A DNA stretch of 55,735 nt from assembly GCA_036266155.1 (NCBI GenBank), contig DATANR010000307.1:1-55735 (forward strand). The letters run 5' to 3'. Each line of letters opens with the position of its first letter. Position 1 is the stretch's first letter. The translations under genes and the position numbers were made by a program. The notes beneath the pieces were generated by a model. That model was not told the DNA's origin. It searched no databases and saw nothing but the letters and a program-made list of their open reading frames with translations. This DNA comes from SIAJ01 sp036266155 (GTDB lineage Bacteria; Planctomycetota; Planctomycetia; Gemmatales; Gemmataceae). Positions 45,351-53,847 of the stretch are shown piece by piece.

Positions 45351-48149
45351 CTACTTGGGCGCTGGAACGATCACAACGTCAGGCAGGCTCAACTCCTGCC
45401 CGGCCGCAACGGAGAATGGCTGCGTGGTCCGGCCCCCGCCAAGGTCGAGAACATAGGTGGCTCCAGCCAACAACCCGCGAACGATAACACGTCCAGTCGG
45501 GTCGATCTGAATGCCCTGGAATCGGGCGTCGAGCGTCAGCCGCGGCGCCGCATGGTTCGTCCGGTCCGTCGGCTCACGACCTGGTCTGATGACGAGGAAG
45601 ATTTGCGCTTCCTTTGCGGGGACGATGGCGCCTTTCGCGTCGATGAGTCGGACGGTCGCTGACCCAAACGGAGCGAGCCGCACGGTCGTTTTCTGATCCT
45701 TGATGGACAGGCGGACCATCGCCCCTTGGCGGGCCTTGTCGGCCCAGAACCAGAACGGCTCGGTTTGGGCCGGGTCGCAGCCGGGGATCTCGAACCGACC
45801 GTCGCGGACCGGCAGGAACTCGCAGTGCTGCTCCCAACCGGAACCGAGGTAGTTTCGGCTCGCCAGGAAGCCCGAAGTCAACGGCTTACCATCAGCCGTC
45901 TCGACACGGCCGGCGATGGTGATCCCGCGACGCAGGGTGGCGACGACCGAGTCCGGTTCCACACGTGCCTTCAGGTCGAGGCTCACCAGGGCGTCAGGGT
46001 AATAGAGTCGGTTGCTGGGCTTCCCGCCGTCTTTGGCCCCATAGATCAGTTCGTTCTCGCTGACTTCCAGTGGGATAAAATCGTGGTCCGGCCCGCGGAC
46101 AAGCAAATGACCCGGGCCTGGCAGGGCGACGATCTCGAACCGCCCGTTGGCATCGCTCGCCACGTCCAGCCAGCGCAGGTTGACGAGCAAGTTGCCGCCG
46201 CGGCCGTTCGAGTTCAGCGCACTCGTGGGTCGATATTGGATCCGCGCCCCCGCGATCGCCTGGCCGGTCCCTTGCTCCACGACTTGTCCGCGAACTTTCA
46301 CTCCGCGCGCTACGCGTAATTCCACCGCCGGCTGTGGGGCGCCGGCCGGCCATTGGATGGTTTTGGAAGCTGCCAGGTACGGCGTACCCGGCGCGCCGGC
46401 GGCGGTGGCCGTCAATGACTCGCCCGGATACAGCCGGATCCGGAACCGACCAGCCGCGTCTGCCTTGACCATCGTCCGGGCCGGTGTACCGGCATTGGCC
46501 GCGCCATAGCAGATGGCCACTACGGTGGCATTGCTCAGAGGCTGCTGCGTGTCCTCGGCGATGACGGCGCCTTCCAGCATCCGAGGGGTTGGCAACGTGA
46601 CCGTCCCCAAGTCGGTCTCATCTTCGTCCGCAGGGGCGACGATCACCCACTGTGGGCCGAAGCGCTCGTCTTTGATCTGAAGGTATGTCGTGCAGCGGCG
46701 CGGCAAGCTCGTCAGGACGAACTGGCCGTCGGCGTCCGTGACGATCGGAGCGGGCCAGGCCGGCGCCTCAATTTCGTCGATCTCCACCGGCATAGGATCC
46801 GGAACGCGGTGGAAGCCGGCGAAATGAAGGGCCACTTGGGAGGCTGGCTTGCCGGCGGCATCGACCAACCGACCGCGGACCTGTCGACCGGTTTCCAGCT
46901 TCAGCTCCAATGCCGGCACCGCAACGAGTGTGTGCAAGTGCTGCCAGTTCACCTGGTGGCCGGTCCCGCGGGCCAGGCAATAGCGCTCTTCACGCATTCG
47001 GACATTCGGGCGGGACGTGACGAACTGGAAGTTGCCATCCGCGTCCGCCGACGCGGTGGCGACGACGCGCCGACGTCCGAGACTTGCAAAGTCGCGATCG
47101 CCGGCGGGGCGGTCCTCCTCGGCAATGATGACCACATCGGCCCGCGGAACCGGCTTGCCGTCCGCCCCAACGACGCGGCCGCGGACGACCGACTGCCGCA
47201 GATTGTCGGTCGGGGCCTCGACTATCACGGCCGGCGGCTCATCTTTCGTCGGGTTGAACACGACCGGCGGTTTGGGCTGGTCCCGCTGTTGGAGGGCGAT
47301 CGCCGCTGTGCCCGCGAGCCCGAGCACGGCGGCGATAACGCCGGTGAGGGTGAGCCGGCTAATCTTCATCGTTCGAAGTACGGTCCCGGCGAGCGTCGCG
47401 GGCACTGTCGCGATGCCCTGCCCCGTCAAGAACTGGGGCACGCCCTTCTCAACAGCCTCCATCAGCGCCGGCGGCACTCCGGCGCCACCCTGCTCCGCGA
47501 TCGCGAGGCCGCTCAGAATCGCCGAAAGAGTGACGCCCCGCTGGGCGAGACGCGTCTGCAGACGTTTTCGGGCATGGGCCAGCCGGCTCGATACGGTTCC
47601 TTCCTTCCAGTTCAACTCCGCCGCGGCCTCCGACTTGCTCCGGCCCATCAGACAGCACAGCACGAACGGGGTGCGGTACTTGCCAGGCAGCTTGCACACT
47701 TCCTGGTCGAGCATCGCCTGCAGTTCGCGCCAGGCCAGATCGCTCGCCAGCGGTGGCTGTGACTGCTCCTCGATCCGGGCAGCCTTCGACTCCCGCCGCC
47801 GCTGCCGTTCTGCCGCCCGCCGAGCATTGTTGGCGACACGGTGGGCAACGCGATACAGCCAACTCCCGAGCGCCTCTTCGGCCCGAATCGCGCTCGCGCG
47901 CCGGGAAAACACGAGGAAGGTCGCCTGGAAAGCGTCCTCAGCGTCGTGCTCATGCCGGAGCACGTTGCGGCACACCCCATAAACCAGCCGTCCGTAGCGC
48001 TGGAGCAGCACGGCAAACGCGGCCTCGTCCCGACTCGCAATGAAACGCCCCAGCAATTGCGCGTCGCTCAATAGGGGATCTTGGGCTTGAACTACCTTGT
48101 TCAAGCCATGCCAGACCATTTCCGTTCGACGGTTATCCATCACTCCCAT
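45351..48149 (-). CDS. ECF sigma factor fused to extracytoplasmic carboxypeptidase-regulatory-like domains
   Basis: 932 residues. Sigma region 2 spans about 35-110 (LLGRFIASRDEAAFAVLLQRYGRLVYGVCR, DAEDAFQATFLVF, GSWLYRVAHRVANNARR) and region 4 about 140-200 (LPGKYRTPFVLCCLMGRSKSEAAAELNWKEGTVSSRLAHARKRL). A membrane helix at about 264-287 leads to some 640 residues outside, built of Ig-like carboxypeptidase regulatory repeats (VVRGRVVGADGKPVPRADVVI, VRGRLVDAAGKPASQ, VKVRGQVVEQGTGQAIAGA). One chain thus joins an outside sensor to a polymerase subunit. Two starts nine bases apart are equally possible. Confidence 0.87.
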   Translation of the reverse strand: MGVMDNRRTEMVWHGLNKVVQAQDPLLSDAQLLGRFIASRDEAAFAVLLQRYGRLVYGVCRNVLRHEHDAEDAFQATFLVFSRRASAIRAEEALGSWLYRVAHRVANNARRAAERQRRRESKAARIEEQSQPPLASDLAWRELQAMLDQEVCKLPGKYRTPFVLCCLMGRSKSEAAAELNWKEGTVSSRLAHARKRLQTRLAQRGVTLSAILSGLAIAEQGGAGVPPALMEAVEKGVPQFLTGQGIATVPATLAGTVLRTMKISRLTLTGVIAAVLGLAGTAAIALQQRDQPKPPVVFNPTKDEPPAVIVEAPTDNLRQSVVRGRVVGADGKPVPRADVVIIAEEDRPAGDRDFASLGRRRVVATASADADGNFQFVTSRPNVRMREERYCLARGTGHQVNWQHLHTLVAVPALELKLETGRQVRGRLVDAAGKPASQVALHFAGFHRVPDPMPVEIDEIEAPAWPAPIVTDADGQFVLTSLPRRCTTYLQIKDERFGPQWVIVAPADEDETDLGTVTLPTPRMLEGAVIAEDTQQPLSNATVVAICYGAANAGTPARTMVKADAAGRFRIRLYPGESLTATAAGAPGTPYLAASKTIQWPAGAPQPAVELRVARGVKVRGQVVEQGTGQAIAGARIQYRPTSALNSNGRGGNLLVNLRWLDVASDANGRFEIVALPGPGHLLVRGPDHDFIPLEVSENELIYGAKDGGKPSNRLYYPDALVSLDLKARVEPDSVVATLRRGITIAGRVETADGKPLTSGFLASRNYLGSGWEQHCEFLPVRDGRFEIPGCDPAQTEPFWFWADKARQGAMVRLSIKDQKTTVRLAPFGSATVRLIDAKGAIVPAKEAQIFLVIRPGREPTDRTNHAAPRLTLDARFQGIQIDPTGRVIVRGLLAGATYVLDLGGGRTTQPFSVAAGQELSLPDVVIVPAPK

Positions 48150-48789
48150 CTCGATGCGATTGCTCTCTGAAAGAGTATGTGCCCGGTCAATGGAAAGTGG
48201 GTCTGGAATTCTGACACTCCGCGCAAAACGCGACCGCGTTTCGTTTTTTGATCCCGGAGGGATCGCAGAGAATAGCCGGTGGTCGAGCGGCAGCTCGACG
48301 ACCGGAAGGCGAGGTCAGAACGCCAACCGACCCCAACGGACAACGCCGAGAACGATTTCTTCGGCCTGAAGGGCCGGTTCTGTCAGCCCAGGCCGTAGGC
48401 CTGGGTAATCTTCGCGCCCCTCAATTTTCGGCCCTGAAGGGGCCATTCAGGCGTCCCATCCGGACCGGCGTGAACGGCCCCTTCAGGGCCGCCGCTATTC
48501 GGTGTGGCTTTTCCCAGGCCTACGGCCTGGGCTGATAGAAACGGCCCTTCAGGCCGGAAAACCCCAGCACGAAATCGTTCACGGGCGTTGCCCGGCGGCG
48601 TCGCAGAACGCCAATTTTGCAGAAAATTGATCTGTTGGTGTTTGCCACGTTCTGCGACTCCTTCGGAGTCGGTGGCAATGGGAATGCGAGTTTCCGGCGG
48701 TCGAGCTTTAGCTCGACCGCCGGCTATTTTCTGCGATCCCTACGGGATCAATACGGCCCCGTCGTGCCGCGTTCAGCGAGGAGCGTCGA
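48150..48789. repeat. Nested mirrored palindrome cluster
   Basis: Three element types occur once on each side of a centre near 48460, in opposite orientation. A: 48250-48305 versus 48694-48749, 56 bp each and about 85% identical as inverted copies. B: 48362-48404 versus 48513-48556, each carrying a 19-bp CCCAGGCC-GTA-GGCCTGGG palindrome. C: 48430-48443 versus 48476-48490, GGCCCTGAAGGGGCC type. The rest of the gap has no gene. It separates the two large minus-strand genes and may also terminate the macroglobulin-like gene. Confidence 0.8.
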
Positions 48790-51700
48790 TTATTCCCTTA
48801 CCTTGATCGCAAACGTCCCGCTGTGGCCGCGGACTTCCGTCTGGTACATCAACTCCACGAACGCGGGCGGCACCACGTAGTCGCCGCTCAGTTCCGCCAG
48901 CATCACCGTGCGATTCATGATCGTCTGGCCCGTCTGTTCGTGGTGGAAGGCCACGGACGCCATGCGTTCCTCGCGGAGCGCGTAACCCGTGTTCTGCTGA
49001 ACGTGAGCGAAGCGGGGGTCATCGACCGGGATGATCTCGGCCGTGCTCGGCTTCGGACATTCCATCAACATGAAGCGCATCCCGCCGGGCGTGTCGTAGG
49101 TCGCGGTCACGTCGCAGACGACGTAGGAACCGCGGTCGATCGTTTCGCCGTCTTTCAATTGCCGCTTGATCTGCTTGGTCTTCTCGTCCCATAGGTGGAA
49201 CGCGCGCGTGACCTTGATGCCCTTGTCCATCGGTTCGATGTCGCGGCCAGTCTTCCAGTAACGCAGGACCATGCGATACATGACGCCGGTCATCTCGGTC
49301 TTGAAGGTCAGCTTGTTGTCGCCGTTCTTCAGTTCCGAGCCGGCGATGGCGATTCGCTTGGTCAGCTTGTCATCGAACTTCACGGCACTCGGCTTGTTGC
49401 CGTTGAGCGTGTAGGTCAATTCGTTCTTGGCGTCGGCGTTGTAATTCGACTTGGCGAGATAATCGCACAAGGCGAACAGGATCATGGCGGTGTCCTTCGT
49501 GCTATTCCAGCGGTCGCCGCGCTTGGTGGCCGCGAAGAAGCCAAGGATGCCGTCGATCAGGGCGTCGTCTTTGTCGAAGGCAACGATCGCCTTCATGGCC
49601 GCGGCCGTGATCTCGAACGGGTCTTCCATCCAGCGTGAGAAGCCGGCGGTCCGCCACGAGATTTGGCCGCTCGCATTCTTCTGCGCCCTGGCCCGCAGGT
49701 CCTCGACGAACAACTTGGCCAGGTCCTTTTTGTCCTGAGCTACGCACATTTCGACGCACAGAGCGTTGGCGTAGTCGCTCAGTTTGCCGTCCTTCTGCTG
49801 TTGGGCGAGCCAGTCCCAGTGCTGCTGCTCGAGCTTCTCGCGATGCGACCAGACATACATGCAATAGATGCGATCGGCCGGGTTTCCTTGAGTATTTGCG
49901 AGGGCGTCGATGAAATTGCGCAGCCGTTGCAGGCCGCGTTGAATGGCCGTCTCGTTCGGAATGGTGTAGCCGGCCTTCTCGGCTTGCAGCAAACCATAAA
50001 GAGCATACGGCGTCATCATCTCGTGCGTCTGGCTGCCGCCCTGCCAGCCCCAACCGCCGTCGGGTTGCTGGAGTTCCAGCAACCGCTTGATGCCCGCGGC
50101 CGCGACGCCCGGCATCTTCTTTTGCAGTTCCGGATGATTGACGTCGTATTGCTTCAGGATCTGCGCGACCTTGATCGCCGGCAGGAAGCGGCTCATCGTC
50201 TGTTCGACGCAGCCGTAAGGGTAGTCGACCAGGAAGTTCAGCGTGTCGGCCATGTCCGCGGCGAGCGACGGGGCGAAGCTGATTTCCAGACGCGCGGAGT
50301 TCAGGTCCACGTCGGCCGGGATCGTGAACGTCGTACCGTCCTTCACCTGGCCCGATTTCGTAATGATCTGCTCGGCCGCGGCGCGGATGACCGGCAACCG
50401 CTTGAGCGACGCATCGGAGCCTTCTGGGCAATCGACCGACATGAGCAATTGCGTGAAACCGGGCTGGCGAGCGACGAAGTTCCAGTACACGTTCACACTC
50501 GCTTTCGCTTCGACCCAGACCGTCTTCTCCTCCGGCGACAGGATCTCGCCATTCTCGACCTTGAGGCGGACCTTGATGTTCTGTCCGATTTCGGTGCGGT
50601 TGTGGACAGCGCCGAAGACTTCCACGCGATCGCCTTCGACAAAGGTCCGTGGCAGCATCGGCCACACCATGATCGGCTTGAAGGTGCGGAATTGACTCTT
50701 GGTCTGGCCGACGTGCATCTTCTTCGACACGGCGGTGACGACGACTTGCCAGTTGGTCAGTGAATCGGGCACTTTGAAATCGACGCTTGCTTTGCCGTCC
50801 TTGTCGGTGCGAACGGTCGCGTTCCAGAAGGCGGAGTCGGAGAAATCGCGGCGCACGTTGATGTGCCCCTGGTCGGGCGCCGCGTCGATCAGCGGCGCGT
50901 TGGCCGGCCCGATCGGCATGTGCGAAATGAAGCCCTGGCCTTCAGCGAAGCTGCCGCTGCTGTTGCCGGAGACGGAGAAATGCGCGTCGCCGCGTGCGCC
51001 GCCACGACCACCGCCCATTGGCATGCCCGGCATACTGCGGCTGTAGCCGCCAAACTGATCGAAGTTGTTCTGATAAGCGAATCTACCGGCATAACGCCCG
51101 TAGTAGCTCATCGGATTGACGTTCACCCAACTCGGGTGCATCTCGTGCATCATCACCGCGTCGCCGGCCAGGCCGAAGACAAGGTAGTGCTCGCCCTGCT
51201 TGTGCTCGACGATTTCACGCAACGGCTTCTTCAGTTGGCCATTCGTGTAGAAGTGCCAACTGTTGCCGTGATAAGCGTACCAGATGGGATTCTGCATGAC
51301 TTCGACGCCGGCCAGTCGCATCAGCGTCATCAGGTTCGGCGAATAGATGTGCTGATTGTTTTTCACCAGGTCGATCAGCGCTTTGAGTTGCTGCGCCGGC
51401 GGATCATTCGGATTGGGATCCGCCTTAAAGATGTCCTCGGCCTTCTTCAACACGGCTTCGAGGGTCACGTCGCCTAGTTTGCGCCGCAACAGGTCCTTCG
51501 CTTGCAGGGTGCGGACGCGTTCGTCCGCCAGGTAGAAGTTGCGAATGTCGACCGACTTGTCGGGATTGATGCCGAGCAGCGACTGATCGTAAACAGACAC
51601 GACCAGATCGACCTCTTCCTGGCGATCGACCTGCAGATCGACGTGGACCATTTCGCCGGGCTTCACTTCGTCCTTGTTCTTGGCAGTGACCTGGATCATT

Positions 51701-53652
51701 CGATCGGTCGGCGTGACGCGGATCATGCGCCCGAGCACATGGTTGAAGTTCTTCTCGTCGAGATAGTGGACGTCGATGTTGCAAGCGTACTTCATGCCGG
51801 CGGGGATGGCCTCGTCGATGCGCACGACGCCCTTGTCGCTCAGCGTGTAGGGCTTCGAGAAGCGGATGCCGCTGCTGTCACGCAACGTGACCAGCACGCG
51901 TGCTCCGCCAAAGCGACTGAAGATGGTGCCGCTCAGCCGATCGCCCGAAGAGTATTCGTCCTTGTCGAGCCGGAGCGCAAAAGGTGTTAAGTCCTCGCTG
52001 TTCTTGACGACGAGGCCGGCTTCGCATTGCGTCGTGCGGCCATCGTCGTGAAGCGTCACCGCAACCAGCTTGTACGCGCCAGGTTCGGTGAGCTTCACCG
52101 TCGCCGTGTCGTTGCGCAACGGCAACGCCGTCACGAGCGTGCGTTTGGCCTGTTCTTCCTTTGGAAGTTGGTTCCAGAGTTGGCGCGGATAGCGGCCGTA
52201 ATAGCCGGGACCGCGGGCGGAGTAGGCGTGATCGTAGTAACCGTAATCGATGTAGTTGCCCATCGGCGCCGGCGACAATTTCATCACGACGAGCGAAGTC
52301 GCCCCTTCTGGCGCTTTGCCATCTTCCGTCGTCAGCTTCGCAAGGATCTTTTCACCGGTGACGAAAATGTCTTTAGCCACTTCGAGCTTCTGCTTCGGCA
52401 GCGCCTTGTCGCACTTGAGCGAGATCGTGTGCGTGGCCCGCTGCTCGCGGCCATTGGCGTCAGTCACGATGCCTTGCACTTGAATCAGGAAGTTGCCGGT
52501 CTTCCATTCTTTCTTGAGATCGATCGTGTGCTTGCCCGGCTCGGCGCCATTCAGCGCCATGTCGTGCTGGAACTGCGCGACGACGGCTTGAAAGTTCCCG
52601 ACGCCACGCGGCGGCACGTTGTCGGCAATCCAGAGCAAGCGATCTTCTTCGGGTAGATCATCGAGGTCGAAGGAGTAGGCGCCGAGCGGGGCGAAGTAAG
52701 CAAATTCCTCGGCCTTGAGCGGGTATTGCTTGTCGGCCTTGGTCTTCTCGACCACTTGGATGGTGAAGCTCAGCTTCGACGCGGCCACGGCCTTGTCGAG
52801 GAAGTCAACGGTTTCGAATTTGAGGTCCAGCTTCTCTTCCTTGACGTCGCCGGAGATCTTGAGCCGAATCTTCGACTTGCGGTACTCGCCCAGCAGCAGC
52901 TTGGCGGAGCCTTTGTAACCGGGGATCTGCAACGTGTACGTGTCCAACGCGTCGGCATCCGAGAACACATACGAAGCGCTGATCTTGCCAAAGTCATCGC
53001 TGGTCAGGCGCATCTTGAACGCCTTGGTCTGTTTCTGTTGCGAGACGAGTTGCACGTCGACTTCGGTGTTGGCGATCGGCTCAAATTCGCCGGAGGCGGT
53101 CAACTTGCGGAGGAAGCCGGCAAAGTTCAGCGATTGCGTCGGCCGATAGGCGGTGCGATCGACGATGAAGAAGACGCTCGGTTCCTTCTCGGCCACGGCC
53201 GGCGCGACCGTGATGCTGTCTGCGAGCCACGACAGCAAGTGGTAGCAATTATCGACGAAGAACGTGACCTTGGTCGGCTTGTCGAGCTTGTACTCCCAAA
53301 CGAAAGTGTTGTCCTTATCGATGTGAATCGTCTCGCGCTTTTGTTTGTCGCCATCGATTGTCACATAAACGGGCCGGCCCTTGAAGCTATCGGTGCCCGA
53401 CACCCAGCCGAGCACTTTGCGACCGTCGTCTTGCAAACACAACCGCACCGGATTCTTGGCCGGTTCGATTTCGGCGAACAGCGGCGCCGGCTCCGCGACG
53501 CGTGGCATTGGCGCGGGTTCGGTCGAGCCGGGCTTGGCGGGATTCGAAGATGCTTGCCACGAGGGCGTCAGCCAGATGGCGAACGCTGCGAGAACGGCTG
53601 TGAGGCCCAGCACAAGGGACTGGGTGCGTCGACGGAGAGATGTTGGCTTCAT
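48790..53652 (-). CDS. Alpha-2-macroglobulin family protein
   Basis: 1620 residues from ATG 53652, beginning with a membrane anchor or signal (LVLGLTAVLAAFAIWLT). The MG2-type domain (about 130-220) has SVFFIVDRTAYRPTQSLNFAG; further MG domains follow. An A2M domain near 980-1070 reads FWNATVRTDKDGKASVDFKVPDSLTNWQ, and the thioester segment is YPYGCVEQTMSRFLP with Cys1148 and the CxEQ motif intact. A terpenoid-cyclase-like toroid (LELQQPDGGWGWQGG) comes next. A Gly/Tyr-rich insert (GGYSRSMPGMPMGGGRGG) near 880 may be the bait region. It would trap proteases in the periplasm. Often paired with PbpC; no such gene is here. Confidence 0.88.
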   Translation of the reverse strand: MKPTSLRRRTQSLVLGLTAVLAAFAIWLTPSWQASSNPAKPGSTEPAPMPRVAEPAPLFAEIEPAKNPVRLCLQDDGRKVLGWVSGTDSFKGRPVYVTIDGDKQKRETIHIDKDNTFVWEYKLDKPTKVTFFVDNCYHLLSWLADSITVAPAVAEKEPSVFFIVDRTAYRPTQSLNFAGFLRKLTASGEFEPIANTEVDVQLVSQQKQTKAFKMRLTSDDFGKISASYVFSDADALDTYTLQIPGYKGSAKLLLGEYRKSKIRLKISGDVKEEKLDLKFETVDFLDKAVAASKLSFTIQVVEKTKADKQYPLKAEEFAYFAPLGAYSFDLDDLPEEDRLLWIADNVPPRGVGNFQAVVAQFQHDMALNGAEPGKHTIDLKKEWKTGNFLIQVQGIVTDANGREQRATHTISLKCDKALPKQKLEVAKDIFVTGEKILAKLTTEDGKAPEGATSLVVMKLSPAPMGNYIDYGYYDHAYSARGPGYYGRYPRQLWNQLPKEEQAKRTLVTALPLRNDTATVKLTEPGAYKLVAVTLHDDGRTTQCEAGLVVKNSEDLTPFALRLDKDEYSSGDRLSGTIFSRFGGARVLVTLRDSSGIRFSKPYTLSDKGVVRIDEAIPAGMKYACNIDVHYLDEKNFNHVLGRMIRVTPTDRMIQVTAKNKDEVKPGEMVHVDLQVDRQEEVDLVVSVYDQSLLGINPDKSVDIRNFYLADERVRTLQAKDLLRRKLGDVTLEAVLKKAEDIFKADPNPNDPPAQQLKALIDLVKNNQHIYSPNLMTLMRLAGVEVMQNPIWYAYHGNSWHFYTNGQLKKPLREIVEHKQGEHYLVFGLAGDAVMMHEMHPSWVNVNPMSYYGRYAGRFAYQNNFDQFGGYSRSMPGMPMGGGRGGARGDAHFSVSGNSSGSFAEGQGFISHMPIGPANAPLIDAAPDQGHINVRRDFSDSAFWNATVRTDKDGKASVDFKVPDSLTNWQVVVTAVSKKMHVGQTKSQFRTFKPIMVWPMLPRTFVEGDRVEVFGAVHNRTEIGQNIKVRLKVENGEILSPEEKTVWVEAKASVNVYWNFVARQPGFTQLLMSVDCPEGSDASLKRLPVIRAAAEQIITKSGQVKDGTTFTIPADVDLNSARLEISFAPSLAADMADTLNFLVDYPYGCVEQTMSRFLPAIKVAQILKQYDVNHPELQKKMPGVAAAGIKRLLELQQPDGGWGWQGGSQTHEMMTPYALYGLLQAEKAGYTIPNETAIQRGLQRLRNFIDALANTQGNPADRIYCMYVWSHREKLEQQHWDWLAQQQKDGKLSDYANALCVEMCVAQDKKDLAKLFVEDLRARAQKNASGQISWRTAGFSRWMEDPFEITAAAMKAIVAFDKDDALIDGILGFFAATKRGDRWNSTKDTAMILFALCDYLAKSNYNADAKNELTYTLNGNKPSAVKFDDKLTKRIAIAGSELKNGDNKLTFKTEMTGVMYRMVLRYWKTGRDIEPMDKGIKVTRAFHLWDEKTKQIKRQLKDGETIDRGSYVVCDVTATYDTPGGMRFMLMECPKPSTAEIIPVDDPRFAHVQQNTGYALREERMASVAFHHEQTGQTIMNRTVMLAELSGDYVVPPAFVELMYQTEVRGHSGTFAIKVRE

Positions 53653-53847
53653 GGGTCTGATCCCGCGGAGTAAGTCGCATGGCAATCGCCGCCGCCATAC
53701 CACGGAAGAACATACCCGAAATGTCGTAACGTGGGGGTAACTCCGCCTGCTACGCGAAGGTCCGAACAGGCAAAAACTTCCCCAGTTGAACCTTGCGCAC
53801 GACCGGCGCACATTGCTCTTGTAGAGTGGATACGTGGAGAGAATGTC
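53653..53847. promoter_or_regulatory. Divergent promoter region
   Basis: 195 bases between the macroglobulin-like gene and the ECF-WD40 gene must hold both promoters. I could not fix -35/-10 boxes. GGAGAG at 53836-53841 is the likely ribosome site of the right-hand gene. Confidence 0.4.

Noticed and set aside
48250..48752. CRISPR array
   Set aside because: The repeated units are palindromes in mirrored orientation with irregular spacing; there is no run of direct repeats with equal spacers and no cas gene.
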